Translations under genes and position numbers: made by a program
Notes under the pieces: model-generated
Seen by the model: only the letters and a program-made list of their open reading frames with translations
Database searches by the model: none
Told to the model about the DNA's origin: nothing
Source of the DNA: Nostoc sp. UHCC 0926
GTDB taxonomy: Bacteria; Cyanobacteriota; Cyanobacteriia; Cyanobacteriales; Nostocaceae
Assembly: GCF_028623165.1 (NCBI RefSeq)
Contig: NZ_CP117772.1
Coordinates: 124,001-188,000, forward strand
DNA: 64,000 bases
Direction: 5' to 3'
Part shown: one piece after another, positions 1 through 7,506 of the stretch
Layout: each line of letters starts with the position of its first letter
Numbering within the stretch: position 1 is the first letter of the stretch

Positions 1-707
1 GTAGACCGAAAAGTTTTGCGATCGCTCTGTCAAGAATACCTGCTCCAGTGGATTGTTGCGAAAAAGTCGTGCTTTTAGATACCAGCACATCATGTCTCAC
101 TTTGAAATTTAAACATAAGTAAAGCTAATACATAAGCGAAGAGATCAGAGCAAACGTCGCACCATAACCATGTTTTGCTGCTATTTCAGGAATTTTGTCA
201 AGGAGTTGCGGGAAAATTGAACCAGAGAAATATCTGGTGCAAGCTATGACTGCAACTACCCCAGTTCTAACTAATAGTAAAACCTTGAATTAAGTGGTTA
301 ACTGTTTAACGGAGAATCTGACAATTCAGACTCAAGGTAAGTGTGAACAACAAATTAAAAATCCTACCATTCGTTTTCTCTTTGTAGCTTTGGCATTCTT
401 GATTATTAATGTTTGGATTTATCTAGTCTGGCATTATCTCAGCCGTTTAAAAAAAAGTACTAAACAAGTTTTTACTCATCTATTTACCCTCAAACAGAGG
501 AAGAGAATTTTTACGCCAGGCAGTAGACCGCAACTATGGGCTAGCCTGCGAAGTTTATTTACCGTCCGGCTGATTTTGGTTGGTTTTTGGAGTTCATCAA
601 TAAGCCAATCTTATCATTTCTCCCAGACGTTCAGCTTTTTCCATTCCTCCAAAAACGGTATCCTACACTACTATTTTTTAGCGATCGCAAAACTTTTCGG
701 TCTACTG
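1..707. mobile_element. non-autonomous element with ISH3-like transposase relics, bounded by a 25-bp inverted repeat
   Basis: The window opens inside the left end (gtagaccgaaaagttttgcg, then atcgc). The exact inverted copy lies at 681-707, followed by tactg, so about 0.7 kb is bracketed; two further bases of the left end are probably outside the window. The interior carries broken coding pieces on the + strand: a short start-like segment near 246-290 (MTATTPVLTNSKTLN then stop) and a segment at about 340-560 reading NPTIRFLFVALAFLIINVWI and then, out of frame, a RQAVDRNYG-like tail, which I associate with ISH3/IS4-type transposases. The ends and flanking interior recur, inverted, at 28908-29262 and in part at 5280-5673. 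It is a deletion derivative that could only move if a full-length relative supplies transposase. Confidence 0.7.
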
Positions 708-1132
708 AGAGTAACAACCAGATTCGTCCAAATATTTTAGGCAAATCAATCCAAGGCTTGCCCAAAGTTTCAAGGTTTCTAAGTCCGAGAGCTTTGCTTG
801 TACTCTTTGAGGTTGTGTCGCTGTGCAGGACAACTTCTAATTCTTTTCCACCGCCAACCCTTTTTTTAAAATTCGGCGCACTTGTTCAGGTCCTAAAACA
901 ATGCCCAATCTAAGTACTTAGCAATCTCTCGTACCTGGCACCCCTGTGCATTTAATCTTAAGGCGATCGCTCGATATTTTGTCCGACGCGGAACTTTCTC
1001 AGCAGCGCTTAACTCTAAAAGGGTACGGTCTTCTTCTGGGGTTAGCTTTATTTTTAACGGAGCAGGCATCGGTACACACTGAGATACTGTAATGATTCCA
1101 TTTTGCGTTTTTTTAGGTTGACCTACTTAATT
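708..1132 (-). pseudogene. IS630-family element, internally deleted
   Basis: Read on the minus strand, about 1072 down to 870 encodes a decayed IS630-type N-terminal helix-turn-helix region (MPAPLKIKLTPEED start, RAIALRLNAQG, VREIAKYLDWA, EQVRRILKK). About 830-710 encodes QAKLSDLETLKLWASLGL followed by KYLDESG, the start of the DDE half. The rest of the catalytic half is missing. The same arrangement appears at 57150-57849, and a separate C-terminal half lies at 36475-37060. The right end near 1106-1132 (ttttttaggttgacctactt) matches the right end of the 57.8-kb copy. The relic abuts the 1-707 element directly. Confidence 0.7.
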
Positions 1133-1201
1133 GCAATGTTTTTGTCTTCTATGCTGAATTGCTCCATTGCCCATTTGATATCTAGCATAGTTATTTTCTG
1201 G

Positions 1202-1330
1202 TAAGTAGGTGGGCGCTAAAAAACACAACTAGATTAAGAATTGTAAAGCACCAGAAACGCTTATATTCAAAGCGTTTCTGGTGCTTTACATAAGTTTACG
1301 TAGTTCGGTTTAATTGTGCCTACCTACTTA
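1202..1330. mobile_element. 129-bp MITE-like element with a perfect internal palindrome
   Basis: Terminal inverted repeats are taagtaggtgggc at 1202-1214 and gcctacctactta at 1318-1330 (12 of 13 bases match). The interior holds a perfect 21-bp inverted repeat, arms 1242-1262 and 1270-1290 around a 7-base loop (arm core gcaccagaaacgc). No coding capacity. The terminal taagtagg resembles the ends of the neighbouring IS630-type relic (ctacttaa), so it may be a miniature derivative mobilised by that family. Confidence 0.6.
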
Positions 1331-1569
1331 GATTGAGCTTTGCTATAGCTTTTGATTATCCCTCAAAACTAATCAATAACTACACTTGTGGGATAGTGCT
1401 ACTGATCCGCAGTTGTTACAGTGCGATCGCTCTTGTGAAAGGTGCGATGCCTACGGTGGTCACTGAGCGCGGCCGTTGTCCAGGCTGTTCGGTGTCACAT
1501 TTTCCCTTTAAGAGTATCTCATCGCTACCATGCCAAAAAACGAACTAAAAGCATAAGCTTGTTAGCCCC
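1331..1569. other. intergenic stretch, no supported gene
   Basis: Contains one HIP1 octamer (about 1422) and a degenerate short repeat (gcgatgcctacggtggtcac, 1444-1463). A 71-codon open frame on the + strand runs through the repeat and the MITE border; it has no recognisable domain and is treated as chance. Confidence 0.5.
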
Positions 1570-1900
1570 ACTCCTCCTCTAAAAATTAACCCGCTCCCTC
1601 TGTCTTATCTTCTGAGGAATTCTGGGAAGAAATTTTTTTGGCGATCGCATCCAATATCGTTGATATCTGATCGGGACTATTTAAATTAACTTGGTATACA
1701 TTCGTAGCATGAACTTGATTACTCCCTATTACCACTTGTAACCCAGGTTCACCCAGCAGATGCAAGATTTAACTTAGCTTTTCCCTCGGCATCCAAGTGA
1801 TGCCTACGGCGGGCTGCGCCTACGCAGTTTTCCATTAATTTTTCTAAAAAATCATCCTCACCCTTATTTACCACAATAAGCGCCTAAGTGTATATGAAAA
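1570..1900 (-). pseudogene. decayed minus-strand gene carrying an in-frame dispersed repeat
   Basis: On the minus strand, from about 1892, the frame reads ALIVVNKGEDDFLEKLMEN, then CVGAARRRH encoded by a copy of the dispersed repeat (1799-1827), then LDAEGKAKLNLASAG and a stop. A second frame continues EPGLQVVIGSNQVHATNVYQ and VNLNSPDQISTILDAIAKK, and ends in SEDKTEGAG and a stop near 1589. The two pieces read naturally as one protein tail joined by a frameshift near 1762. Family not recognised. It lies directly downstream of the HTH gene at 1915-2268 on the same strand. Confidence 0.45.
1799..1827. repeat. short dispersed repeat (gatgcctacggcgggctgcg type)
   Basis: A copy of the approximately 30-bp repeat family that recurs at 9468, 10869, 13885, 19865, 50317 and, inverted, 57957. 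This copy sits inside a decayed reading frame without breaking it locally. Confidence 0.7.
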
Positions 1901-1914
1901 AATTTCTCAGGGTA

Positions 1915-2268
1915 TCATACTGCTACTTGCAGGTCTGTAGTATCCGTATTTTTTCCAGATATGGCCCCTGGTTGTAATACCCAAGCGGCGATCGCTTGTA
2001 GTATTTCAGCCTTTTCTTTAGGTGTGGCAGATTCAATTAGTTGAATAGGCGTTAACTCAACTACTCCTATTCTCGCTAGTGCTGGAATTCTACAATTTTC
2101 TGGCAGGGCATGAAGGATTTTGAAGTAATTACCAGCTTTTAGGTCGTTTTTGCCATCAAGAAACTTACTAATAGTACTCTCATGGACACCAGCCCTAACA
2201 GAAATCTCTCTTGCTGTTAAGCAACTTTCCCTAATTGCTGTAATTAATATTTCTTGATGTTTATCCAT
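1915..2268 (-). CDS. small XRE-like helix-turn-helix protein
   Basis: A 117-residue protein. Residues about 5-55 fit a Cro/C1-type helix-turn-helix: LITAIRESCLTAREISVRAG, then VHESTISKFLDGKNDLK as turn and recognition helix. The remainder (NYFKILHALPENCRIPALAR, then a helical tail) has no domain I can name. It is encoded divergently from the winged-helix gene at 2456, and the 190-bp gap between them is the likely shared control region. It may regulate the decayed replication-type module on the other side. DNA binding is well supported by sequence; the target is inference. Confidence 0.65.
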   Translation of the reverse strand: MDKHQEILITAIRESCLTAREISVRAGVHESTISKFLDGKNDLKAGNYFKILHALPENCRIPALARIGVVELTPIQLIESATPKEKAEILQAIAAWVLQPGAISGKNTDTTDLQVAV

Positions 2269-2455
2269 ATTGCCACTACTTGCTTTTTTTCAAGTTATTG
2301 AATACTATCAAATCTGTCTAGAAAATACAATTTAGCAAAAATCACACTGGCTTAATGGTGCTGGGGTGACAGTTTTGTGAAATTTTAGCGACTTTTACAA
2401 CAGACTAGCTCTATTTGCATATGCGGGTAAGGGCAAAACTCATTTTATCCATATT

Positions 2456-2893
2456 ATGACAGACACAAAGATTCAGGGGAAGTTCTACCCGCTCCAACAT
2501 GAAGAATGGCTAAGAGCCTGCCGGGAATTAACCCCAGCACAGAGGGATGTACTCTACTACCTTCGCACTCTCGACCCATACAGCACCGGAATGGAAGTAT
2601 CACCCTCAAGGATTGCCAAGGATTTATCTACCGCAGAAAAGCCAGTTCACCGCAGCACTGTAGGGCGTGCCCTCAAAGCGTTGGATGAAAAGGGATTTGT
2701 CGATATGGAGCTTCTTAAGGTTAAGGTTCACGTTCTTACCAAAGGCTTGCACTGTTGCGATGAGACAACAGGTTGCGATGAGACAACAGGTTGTGATGAG
2801 ACAACTTTGTTGCCTGACCGCAACTTAGGTGATCATGACGCAACTTGCGCGATCGCCACGCAACAAGCACGAGCCAGAAGTAGTACCAGATAA
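2456..2893 (+). CDS. winged-helix protein, 5' part of a frameshifted gene
   Basis: A 145-codon frame. Residues 12-90 form a helix-turn-helix/winged-helix unit (LTPAQRDVLYYLRTLDPYST, SRIAKDLSTAEKPVHRSTVG, RALKALDEKGFVDME), as seen in replication-associated DNA-binding proteins of phages and plasmids. Residues about 100-117 carry three tandem copies of CDETTG-like peptide, from an 18-bp direct repeat at about 2756-2805. The last 25 residues (DATCAIATQQARARSSTR) look like out-of-frame translation, and the natural continuation (ATQLARSPRNKHEPEVVPDK) is in the frame at 2829-3248. I infer one ancestral gene of about 264 codons broken by a single frameshift near 2835-2860. A function in replication initiation is a guess from context. 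Confidence 0.6.
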   Translation: MTDTKIQGKFYPLQHEEWLRACRELTPAQRDVLYYLRTLDPYSTGMEVSPSRIAKDLSTAEKPVHRSTVGRALKALDEKGFVDMELLKVKVHVLTKGLHCCDETTGCDETTGCDETTLLPDRNLGDHDATCAIATQQARARSSTR

Positions 2894-3248
2894 AGATTCC
2901 AGCACACCTAAGATTAATAAGACTTATTTAGAATTTATAGACTCTCTCTCAGAAGACGAGCGAGCGAATTTTTTAAATTTTTGTGAGGAAAAGACAAAGA
3001 ATCTTAGCCAGCCAGTGAATGACATTGAGGCTTGGTTAGCTCACACCACTAAAGCCGGACAGAATCGTTGGGAAGTTTATTACAAAAAATTTGTGACCTA
3101 CCAACAAGCCGAGTCCAAAAAATCTCAAAGTAGCCGTAGCAGTCAAATGAAAAAGTTTCAAGAGGAACTTGAGCAACAACGACAGCAAGCTATGTCCATA
3201 TACGGCAACACAAATGAATCAATGGAAGCTTTGCCCAACTCAATCTAA
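2829..3248 (+). CDS. 3' part of the frameshifted winged-helix gene
   Basis: A 139-codon frame overlapping the previous one by 65 bases. The segment LEFIDSLSEDERANFLNFCE, then IEAWLAHTTKAGQNRWEVYY, is a compact helical unit. The C-terminus (FQEELEQQRQQAMSIYG) is a predicted coiled coil. The apparent ATG at 2829 lies inside the upstream coding segment and has no convincing ribosome site, supporting a frameshifted single gene rather than two genes. If a short protein is made, translational coupling to the upstream frame would be needed. Confidence 0.5.
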   Translation: MIMTQLARSPRNKHEPEVVPDKDSSTPKINKTYLEFIDSLSEDERANFLNFCEEKTKNLSQPVNDIEAWLAHTTKAGQNRWEVYYKKFVTYQQAESKKSQSSRSSQMKKFQEELEQQRQQAMSIYGNTNESMEALPNSI

Positions 3249-3263
3249 AATTTCAAGTTGCTT

Positions 3264-3575
3264 ATGAAAGAACAACTAAATTTCCAAGGTGATGGTAGCG
3301 ATCGCCTGCCACCCCAAAATATTGAGGCGGAAGAGGCGATTTTAGGCGGTATCATGCTTGACCCAGAAGCAATAGGTAGCGACCTTAGCCAATCGGGAAT
3401 TTTAGAAATGGTGGCAGACAATATTATTCTCGCTTACCGGGATGAGTACTACAACCCAGACACTACAGACCAAGGAATATTAGAGCTAATCATGGCTAAA
3501 GCACGGCACGGTGAAACAGGTACAGCAACGGTGTTTTTTGATAAGTCATATGGAATTATCCAGAATTTGCGGTGA
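3264..3575 (+). pseudogene. dnaB: dnaB replicative helicase with most of the middle deleted
   Basis: Residues about 1-37 match the extreme N-terminus of cyanobacterial DnaB (DRLPPQNIEAEEAILGGIML, DPEAIG). Residues about 50-103 match its extreme C-terminus (VADNIILAYRDEYYNPDTT, MAKARHGETGTATVFFDKS). Roughly 340 residues of the usual 440-450, including the Walker A and B ATPase core, are absent, and the two ends are joined in frame through SDLSQSGILE. It cannot be an active helicase. An ATG at 3264 is preferred over the TTG at 3258. It sits between the winged-helix gene and the duplicated-domain gene, so the three probably form one decayed module. Confidence 0.75.
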
Positions 3576-4257
3576 TGAAATATCGGAGTTCTCAAACTCC
3601 ACTCGATTCCATCCCCCTCCTGTATCGGAACTTTTACTGGGGGGTATTGATAATAGCCCTAGTAAAAACTTTGAACAAATAGACATACCCCCAAGTATTG
3701 ATAACCCTAGTAAAAAGCGCAGAAATTGGGGTGAGGGTAACGGTATTATTCATTGGCGCACCATTAATAGGGGTGGAAAGGACTACCCCCAGGCTTATTA
3801 TCATTGGCAGGAAAAAGGGAGAAAGAAGACCAAGTATATTCCCAAGCAAATACTTGGGGATATTCAAGAAGCAGAGTTCAAGAAGCGCCCAATTAGAGAA
3901 ATTTTGACATTACTGGGTGTTGTGCCTAGCCCTAGTAAAAACACATTACTGGGGAATATCGAAAATAACCCTAGTAATGATGTCGAACAGTCAGAGATAA
4001 CCCCCAGTAAAAATAGCCCTAGTAAAACTAGACGACACAAAGGATTAGGTAGTGGCTCCATTCAGTGGAAAACCATCACCCTTCACGGCAAAGATTATCC
4101 CCAAGCTTGGTATCACTATGAGTTTTGGAAAGATGGCGATCGCTTGGTTAAAAAGTGCAAGTATATTCCAAAACGATTATTAGGGAGAATAGAGAAGCTA
4201 GAAGCAGATAAAGCGCCAGTCAAAGAGATTTTGTCAATATTGCGAGTAAAATTATAG
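3550..4257 (+). CDS. protein with two copies of an uncharacterised KDYPQAxYH domain
   Basis: A 235-residue protein starting at ATG 3550, inside the end of the dnaB relic. Two homologous modules are clear: about residues 59-115 (GNGIIHWRTINRGGKDYPQA, YYHW, KTKYIPKQILGDI) and about 162-231 (GSGSIQWKTITLHGKDYPQA, WYHYEFWKDGDRL, KCKYIPKRLLGRI), each ending in KxPIREIL or APVKEIL. Linkers are rich in NPSK/SPSK peptides encoded by ccctagtaaaa repeats. The aromatic, beta-rich core with basic residues suggests a small nucleic-acid or protein-binding fold, but I do not recognise the family. Similar duplicated proteins are, in my recollection, common as hypothetical proteins in cyanobacteria. Confidence 0.7.
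   Translation: MELSRICGDEISEFSNSTRFHPPPVSELLLGGIDNSPSKNFEQIDIPPSIDNPSKKRRNWGEGNGIIHWRTINRGGKDYPQAYYHWQEKGRKKTKYIPKQILGDIQEAEFKKRPIREILTLLGVVPSPSKNTLLGNIENNPSNDVEQSEITPSKNSPSKTRRHKGLGSGSIQWKTITLHGKDYPQAWYHYEFWKDGDRLVKKCKYIPKRLLGRIEKLEADKAPVKEILSILRVKL
3657..4027 (+). repeat. ccctagtaaaa direct repeats within the duplicated-domain gene
   Basis: ccctagtaa occurs at 3657, 3705, 3930, 3969 and 4017, with related cccccagtaaaaa at 4001 and inverted ttactgggg at about 3633 and 3946. In frame they encode SPSKN/NPSKK linkers. The density and the mirrored arrangement resemble iterons or protein-binding sites overlapping coding sequence. Confidence 0.5.
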
Positions 4258-4479
4258 AAAAATCTCATCCTTAGAAAATCCGCGCAAATCGTAAATACCA
4301 TATAACGTCTTTAGCAAGTTGTTTATGTTTTACATTTTTAGGCTGTGATTACTTCTAAGCAAAGGTCTTAGCAAATTAAATAATCGAGTATAATCTTTAG
4401 TCGCAAGAGTGATCGCCAGAGTAAATCAGACTAGACATCCAAGAGTAACAAACAGAGTTAGATAAACGTGTTCATTGCA
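4258..4479. other. intergenic stretch, nothing recognised
   Basis: AT-rich sequence between the duplicated-domain gene and a minus-strand gene fragment. No coding frame, hairpin terminator or known repeat stands out. Confidence 0.5.
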
Positions 4480-4612
4480 CTACTTTAAATTTACACGTCC
4501 TTGAGGGTCGCCATAGAGCGAGTATGCAAGCCAAGTAGAGTTGTAGGGCGCAAGCTGGCGGATTTCTTCTCTAGCATAGCGAAATGCCTCAGCAATAGTC
4601 TCGTTATGTAGT
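4480..4612 (-). pseudogene. C-terminal fragment of a larger protein
   Basis: The minus strand reads ETIAEAFRYAREEIRQLAPY, then NSTWLAYSLYGDPQGRVNLK and a stop at 4480-4482. The WLAYSLYGDPQGRV ending resembles the tails of some large cyanobacterial repeat or CHAT-type proteins; this is impression only. Nothing in frame upstream supports a full gene. Confidence 0.4.
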
Positions 4613-4649
4613 TATTTTAGTTAAAACCAATCTTAAAACTAATGCACAC

Positions 4650-5102
4650 AGTCACGTAATTCTATTTTCTAGTGACCTAACTTTGTCAGATGAGAAGATC
4701 ATAGACTATTACAAACTGCGTTTTCAAATTGAATTTAATTTTCCTGATGCCAAACAATTTTGTGCATTGGAAGATTTTATGAACCTCGGTCAAACTGCGG
4801 TCACTAACGCTGCTAATCTTTCTTTTTTCATGGTCAATCTGTCCCATTATCTTCTAGCTCTGTTCCGTCAAGATAATCCCGGCTCTGGCATTGTTGATCT
4901 TAAAGCTTACTGTCGTGGTTTTCGATATGTTCGTGAAATGTTAAAAATGCTTCCGGAACAGCCTGAGCCTATTTTATTAGCCCAGATTTTTGCCAAGCTT
5001 ACCTCTCTCGGTCGTATTCACAATGTTTCTATAGTCAGTAGACCGAAAAGTTTGGCGATCGCGCACAGAACGATAGCTGAAATACAGATTATTCTCAAAT
5101 AA
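4650..5102 (+). pseudogene. ISH3-like DDE transposase, C-terminal part
   Basis: The frame reads VILFSSDLTLSDEKIIDYYK, LRFQIEFNFPDAKQFCALED, FMNLGQTAVTNAANLSFFMV, the end of the catalytic region and C-terminal helices of an ISH3/IS4-type transposase. The N-terminal half with the first catalytic aspartates is missing and no proper start exists (TTG at 4683 is internal). The last 20 codons come from the left inverted repeat of the element that begins at 5036, so the transposase tail has been replaced. Confidence 0.7.
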
Positions 5103-5673
5103 ACTGTATTTTTAGATACATTCTCTTAAAAAACTCTTGACTACCTTTTAATAAGTAAAACTAATTAATCAGTTAAAAAGTTAAGGGTAACGCTCCCACC
5201 AGAACATAGTTCTGGTGCTGTGGCATGCAATTTTTGTAAAGTATGGGGATAAAGACGCAAAATTTTTGATTCTGAGGATTATTTAGTTTGGCTATGACTA
5301 CAACTACCCCAATTCTAACTGATAGTAAAACGTTGTTCGATTTTTATTTATGGCCTTATCTTTCTTGATTATTAATATTTGGATTTATCTAGTATGGCAT
5401 TATCTTAGTCGCTTAAAAAGAAGTTCCAGACAAGTTTTTTCTCATCTATTTACCCTCAAACAGAGGAAGAGAATTTTTACGTCAAGCCGTAGACCGCAAC
5501 TATGGGGTAGCCTGTGAAGTTTGTTTACCATCTGGCTGATTTTGATTGATTTTTGGAGTTCATCAATAAGCCAATGTTATCATTTCTCCCAGACGTTCAG
5601 CTTTTTTCCATTCCTCCAAAACGGTATTGTACACTACTATTTTTTAGCGATCGCAAAAGTTTTCGGTCTACTG
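5036..5673. mobile_element. second element of the cagtagaccgaaaag family
   Basis: Left end cagtagaccgaaaagtttgg at 5036 and right end ttttcggtctactg at 5660-5673 are inverted copies of the ends of the 1-707 element. The interior at about 5290-5640 repeats that element's coding relics (MTTTTPILTDSKTL; FLIINIWIYLVWHYLSRLK; RPQLWGSL). The left end interrupts a transposase tail and the right end abuts a truncated sfnB-like gene, so sequence has been lost on at least one side. Confidence 0.65.
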
Positions 5674-5992
5674 AAATTGGCAAAGGTATTGTAACAGAGA
5701 AATGATTCCGTACAATGTGAGCGACATTTGGATCAGCATCCCCCAGCCGAATCACGACCTCAAATAGTTCGCGTGCGGTGCTACCACCACCACCTTCGGC
5801 AACGGGGATTCGCAATGCACCCAACCTGGAACGCCGGATCAATTCCACCACATTATAAGGAAGGATGCGATCGCGATCACTTGCTCCTAGAGCAATGAAA
5901 TCAAACAAAGCTTGCAGTTCGGGAGATTTGGCTGTGACAGGAGCCGAGAACTGGAAAGTAGAATCTATAACTTTTTCTTCAATTTGAGTCAT
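5674..5992 (-). pseudogene. SfnB-type acyl-CoA-dehydrogenase-like flavoprotein, truncated
   Basis: The first 106 codons match the N-terminal helical domain of acyl-CoA-dehydrogenase-like flavin monooxygenases of the SfnB/DszC type: ILPYNVVELIRRSRLGALRI, PVAEGGGGSTARELFEVVIR, LGDADPNVAHIVRNHF. The usual length is about 390-410 residues; the FAD-binding middle and C-terminal domains are gone because the gene stops at the inverted repeat ending at 5673. In complete clusters such enzymes work on sulfur or sulfonate compounds with FMNH2-dependent partners such as the next gene. It lies 61 bp downstream of that gene on the same strand. Confidence 0.75.
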
Positions 5993-6053
5993 TGTTTTTC
6001 TCTCTATTTTGGGAATAAGGGACTGGGGAAAGAGATTTTTATCACATAAGCGT

Positions 6054-7400
6054 CTAGCTAACGGAAGCAGTGGTGGTCTGGAAGAAGCGGTTGACAGGGC
6101 GCGTCAGTCCCAGATTTTCGCGCAGCGTCTTGCCCTCGTACTCTTGACGAAAAATCCCACGTCGTTGGAGTTCTGGCACAACTTTATCGACAAAATCATT
6201 CAATCCTTCAGGAAGAAAAGGGAACATGATGTTAAAACCGTCAGAGCCTTCCTCAATCAACCATTGCTCCATCTCATCGGCGATGCTTTGGGATGTGCCG
6301 ACGAAGGCCAGTCCGCCGTAACTGCCAATGCGTTGCGCCAGTTGTCGAATAGTCAAGTTCTCACGTTGCGCTAAGGCTATTACTCTTTCTCGTGAAGAGT
6401 GACCAGCGTTATTCGGTGGGATTTCTGGCAAGGGGCCATCTGGATCAGAACCCGAAAGATCGTAGCCAAGCGCACTATTGAGGCTGGCGATCCCACTGTC
6501 ATAATGTACTAGGCTGTCCAAATGAAGACGCTTGGCATGTGCCTCGGCCACGGTTTCCCCCACGATGACTAAAGCACCTGGAAGGATTTTTATGCTGTCT
6601 GGGTCACGTCCTTGAGCCTGCGCCCGTCCCTTAATGTCTGCAAATAAAGCTTTGCCAGCTTCCAGATTACTAGCAGGTGCAAACACAGCCTCGGCGGTTT
6701 CGGCAGCTAATTGCCGTCCGGCTTCGGATGCGCCTGCCTGAACGATTACCGGCCAGCCTTGGACAGGTCTGGCGATGTTTAATGGCCCTCGCACCGAGAG
6801 ATATTTTCCCTTATGATTCAGAACGTGAAGCTTTGCAGGGTCGAAATAAATCCCTGCTTCCACATCCCGAATAAACGCATCGTCAGCAAAGGAATCCCAA
6901 AGACCCGTGACAACATCATAAAATTCTCTAGCCCGCCGATAGCGTTCATCATGCTCTACCTCTTCTTCTAATCCAAAGTTGAGCGCTGCGTCTGGATTGG
7001 CTGTGGTGACGATGTTCCAGCCAGCACGACCGCCACTGATATGGTCGAGAGACGCGAAGCGGCGAGCGATGTGGTAAGGCTGGTCATAGGTCGTGGAAGC
7101 GGTGGCTACCAGCCCGATGTGTTCGGTGACGCTGGCAAGGGCAGAAAGTAGGGTGAAAGGTTCAAAGGATGTGACAGTATGGCTGCGCTTCAGTGCGTTG
7201 ATTGGCATATCCAGCACCGCTAAGTGGTCAGCCATGAAGAATGCGTCAAACTTGCCTTGCTCTAGTTTCTGGATGAATCGTTTCAGCGCTGGGAAGTTGA
7301 AATTAGCGTCAGGCAAAGCGCCAGGATAGCGCCAAGCGCCTGTATGTATGCTTACCGGGCGCATAAAAGCACCTAGTTTTAATTGCTTCAATCTGCTCAT
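6054..7400 (-). CDS. FMN-dependent monooxygenase, NtaA/SnaA/DszA family
   Basis: A 448-residue luciferase-like monooxygenase of the usual family length. Markers are the N-terminal LKLGAFMRPVSIHTGAWRYP, DAFFMADHLAV, VTEHIGLVATASTTYDQPYH, the FMN-region SGGRAGWNIVTTANPDAALN, and VIVQAGASEAGRQLAAETAE followed by AVFAP. Family members use FMNH2 from a separate reductase and oxygen to cleave C-N or C-S bonds in chelators, sulfones or alkanesulfonates. The substrate cannot be read from the sequence; the truncated SfnB-like gene downstream favours sulfur scavenging. No flavin reductase gene is seen nearby. The start ATG at 7400 is preceded by a purine-rich ggaggac site. Confidence 0.85.
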   Translation of the reverse strand: MSRLKQLKLGAFMRPVSIHTGAWRYPGALPDANFNFPALKRFIQKLEQGKFDAFFMADHLAVLDMPINALKRSHTVTSFEPFTLLSALASVTEHIGLVATASTTYDQPYHIARRFASLDHISGGRAGWNIVTTANPDAALNFGLEEEVEHDERYRRAREFYDVVTGLWDSFADDAFIRDVEAGIYFDPAKLHVLNHKGKYLSVRGPLNIARPVQGWPVIVQAGASEAGRQLAAETAEAVFAPASNLEAGKALFADIKGRAQAQGRDPDSIKILPGALVIVGETVAEAHAKRLHLDSLVHYDSGIASLNSALGYDLSGSDPDGPLPEIPPNNAGHSSRERVIALAQRENLTIRQLAQRIGSYGGLAFVGTSQSIADEMEQWLIEEGSDGFNIMFPFLPEGLNDFVDKVVPELQRRGIFRQEYEGKTLRENLGLTRPVNRFFQTTTASVS

Positions 7401-7506
7401 TAGTCCTCCGTATTAAGTTTAATGAACTTCAAAACATCTTCGGTGGTGCTATTTCGAGATCCAACTTTTAGTAGTGCTGTCTTAGTTGTGCATCAATAAA
7501 ACGTCT

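Noticed and set aside
1333..1548. 71-codon open frame on the + strand
   Set aside because: Begins at the MITE border and passes through a degenerate dispersed repeat; no domain or ribosome site.
3657..4027. Replication origin
   Set aside because: The ccctagtaa motifs are iteron-like, but they lie in coding sequence and the adjacent replication genes are broken; not enough for an origin call.
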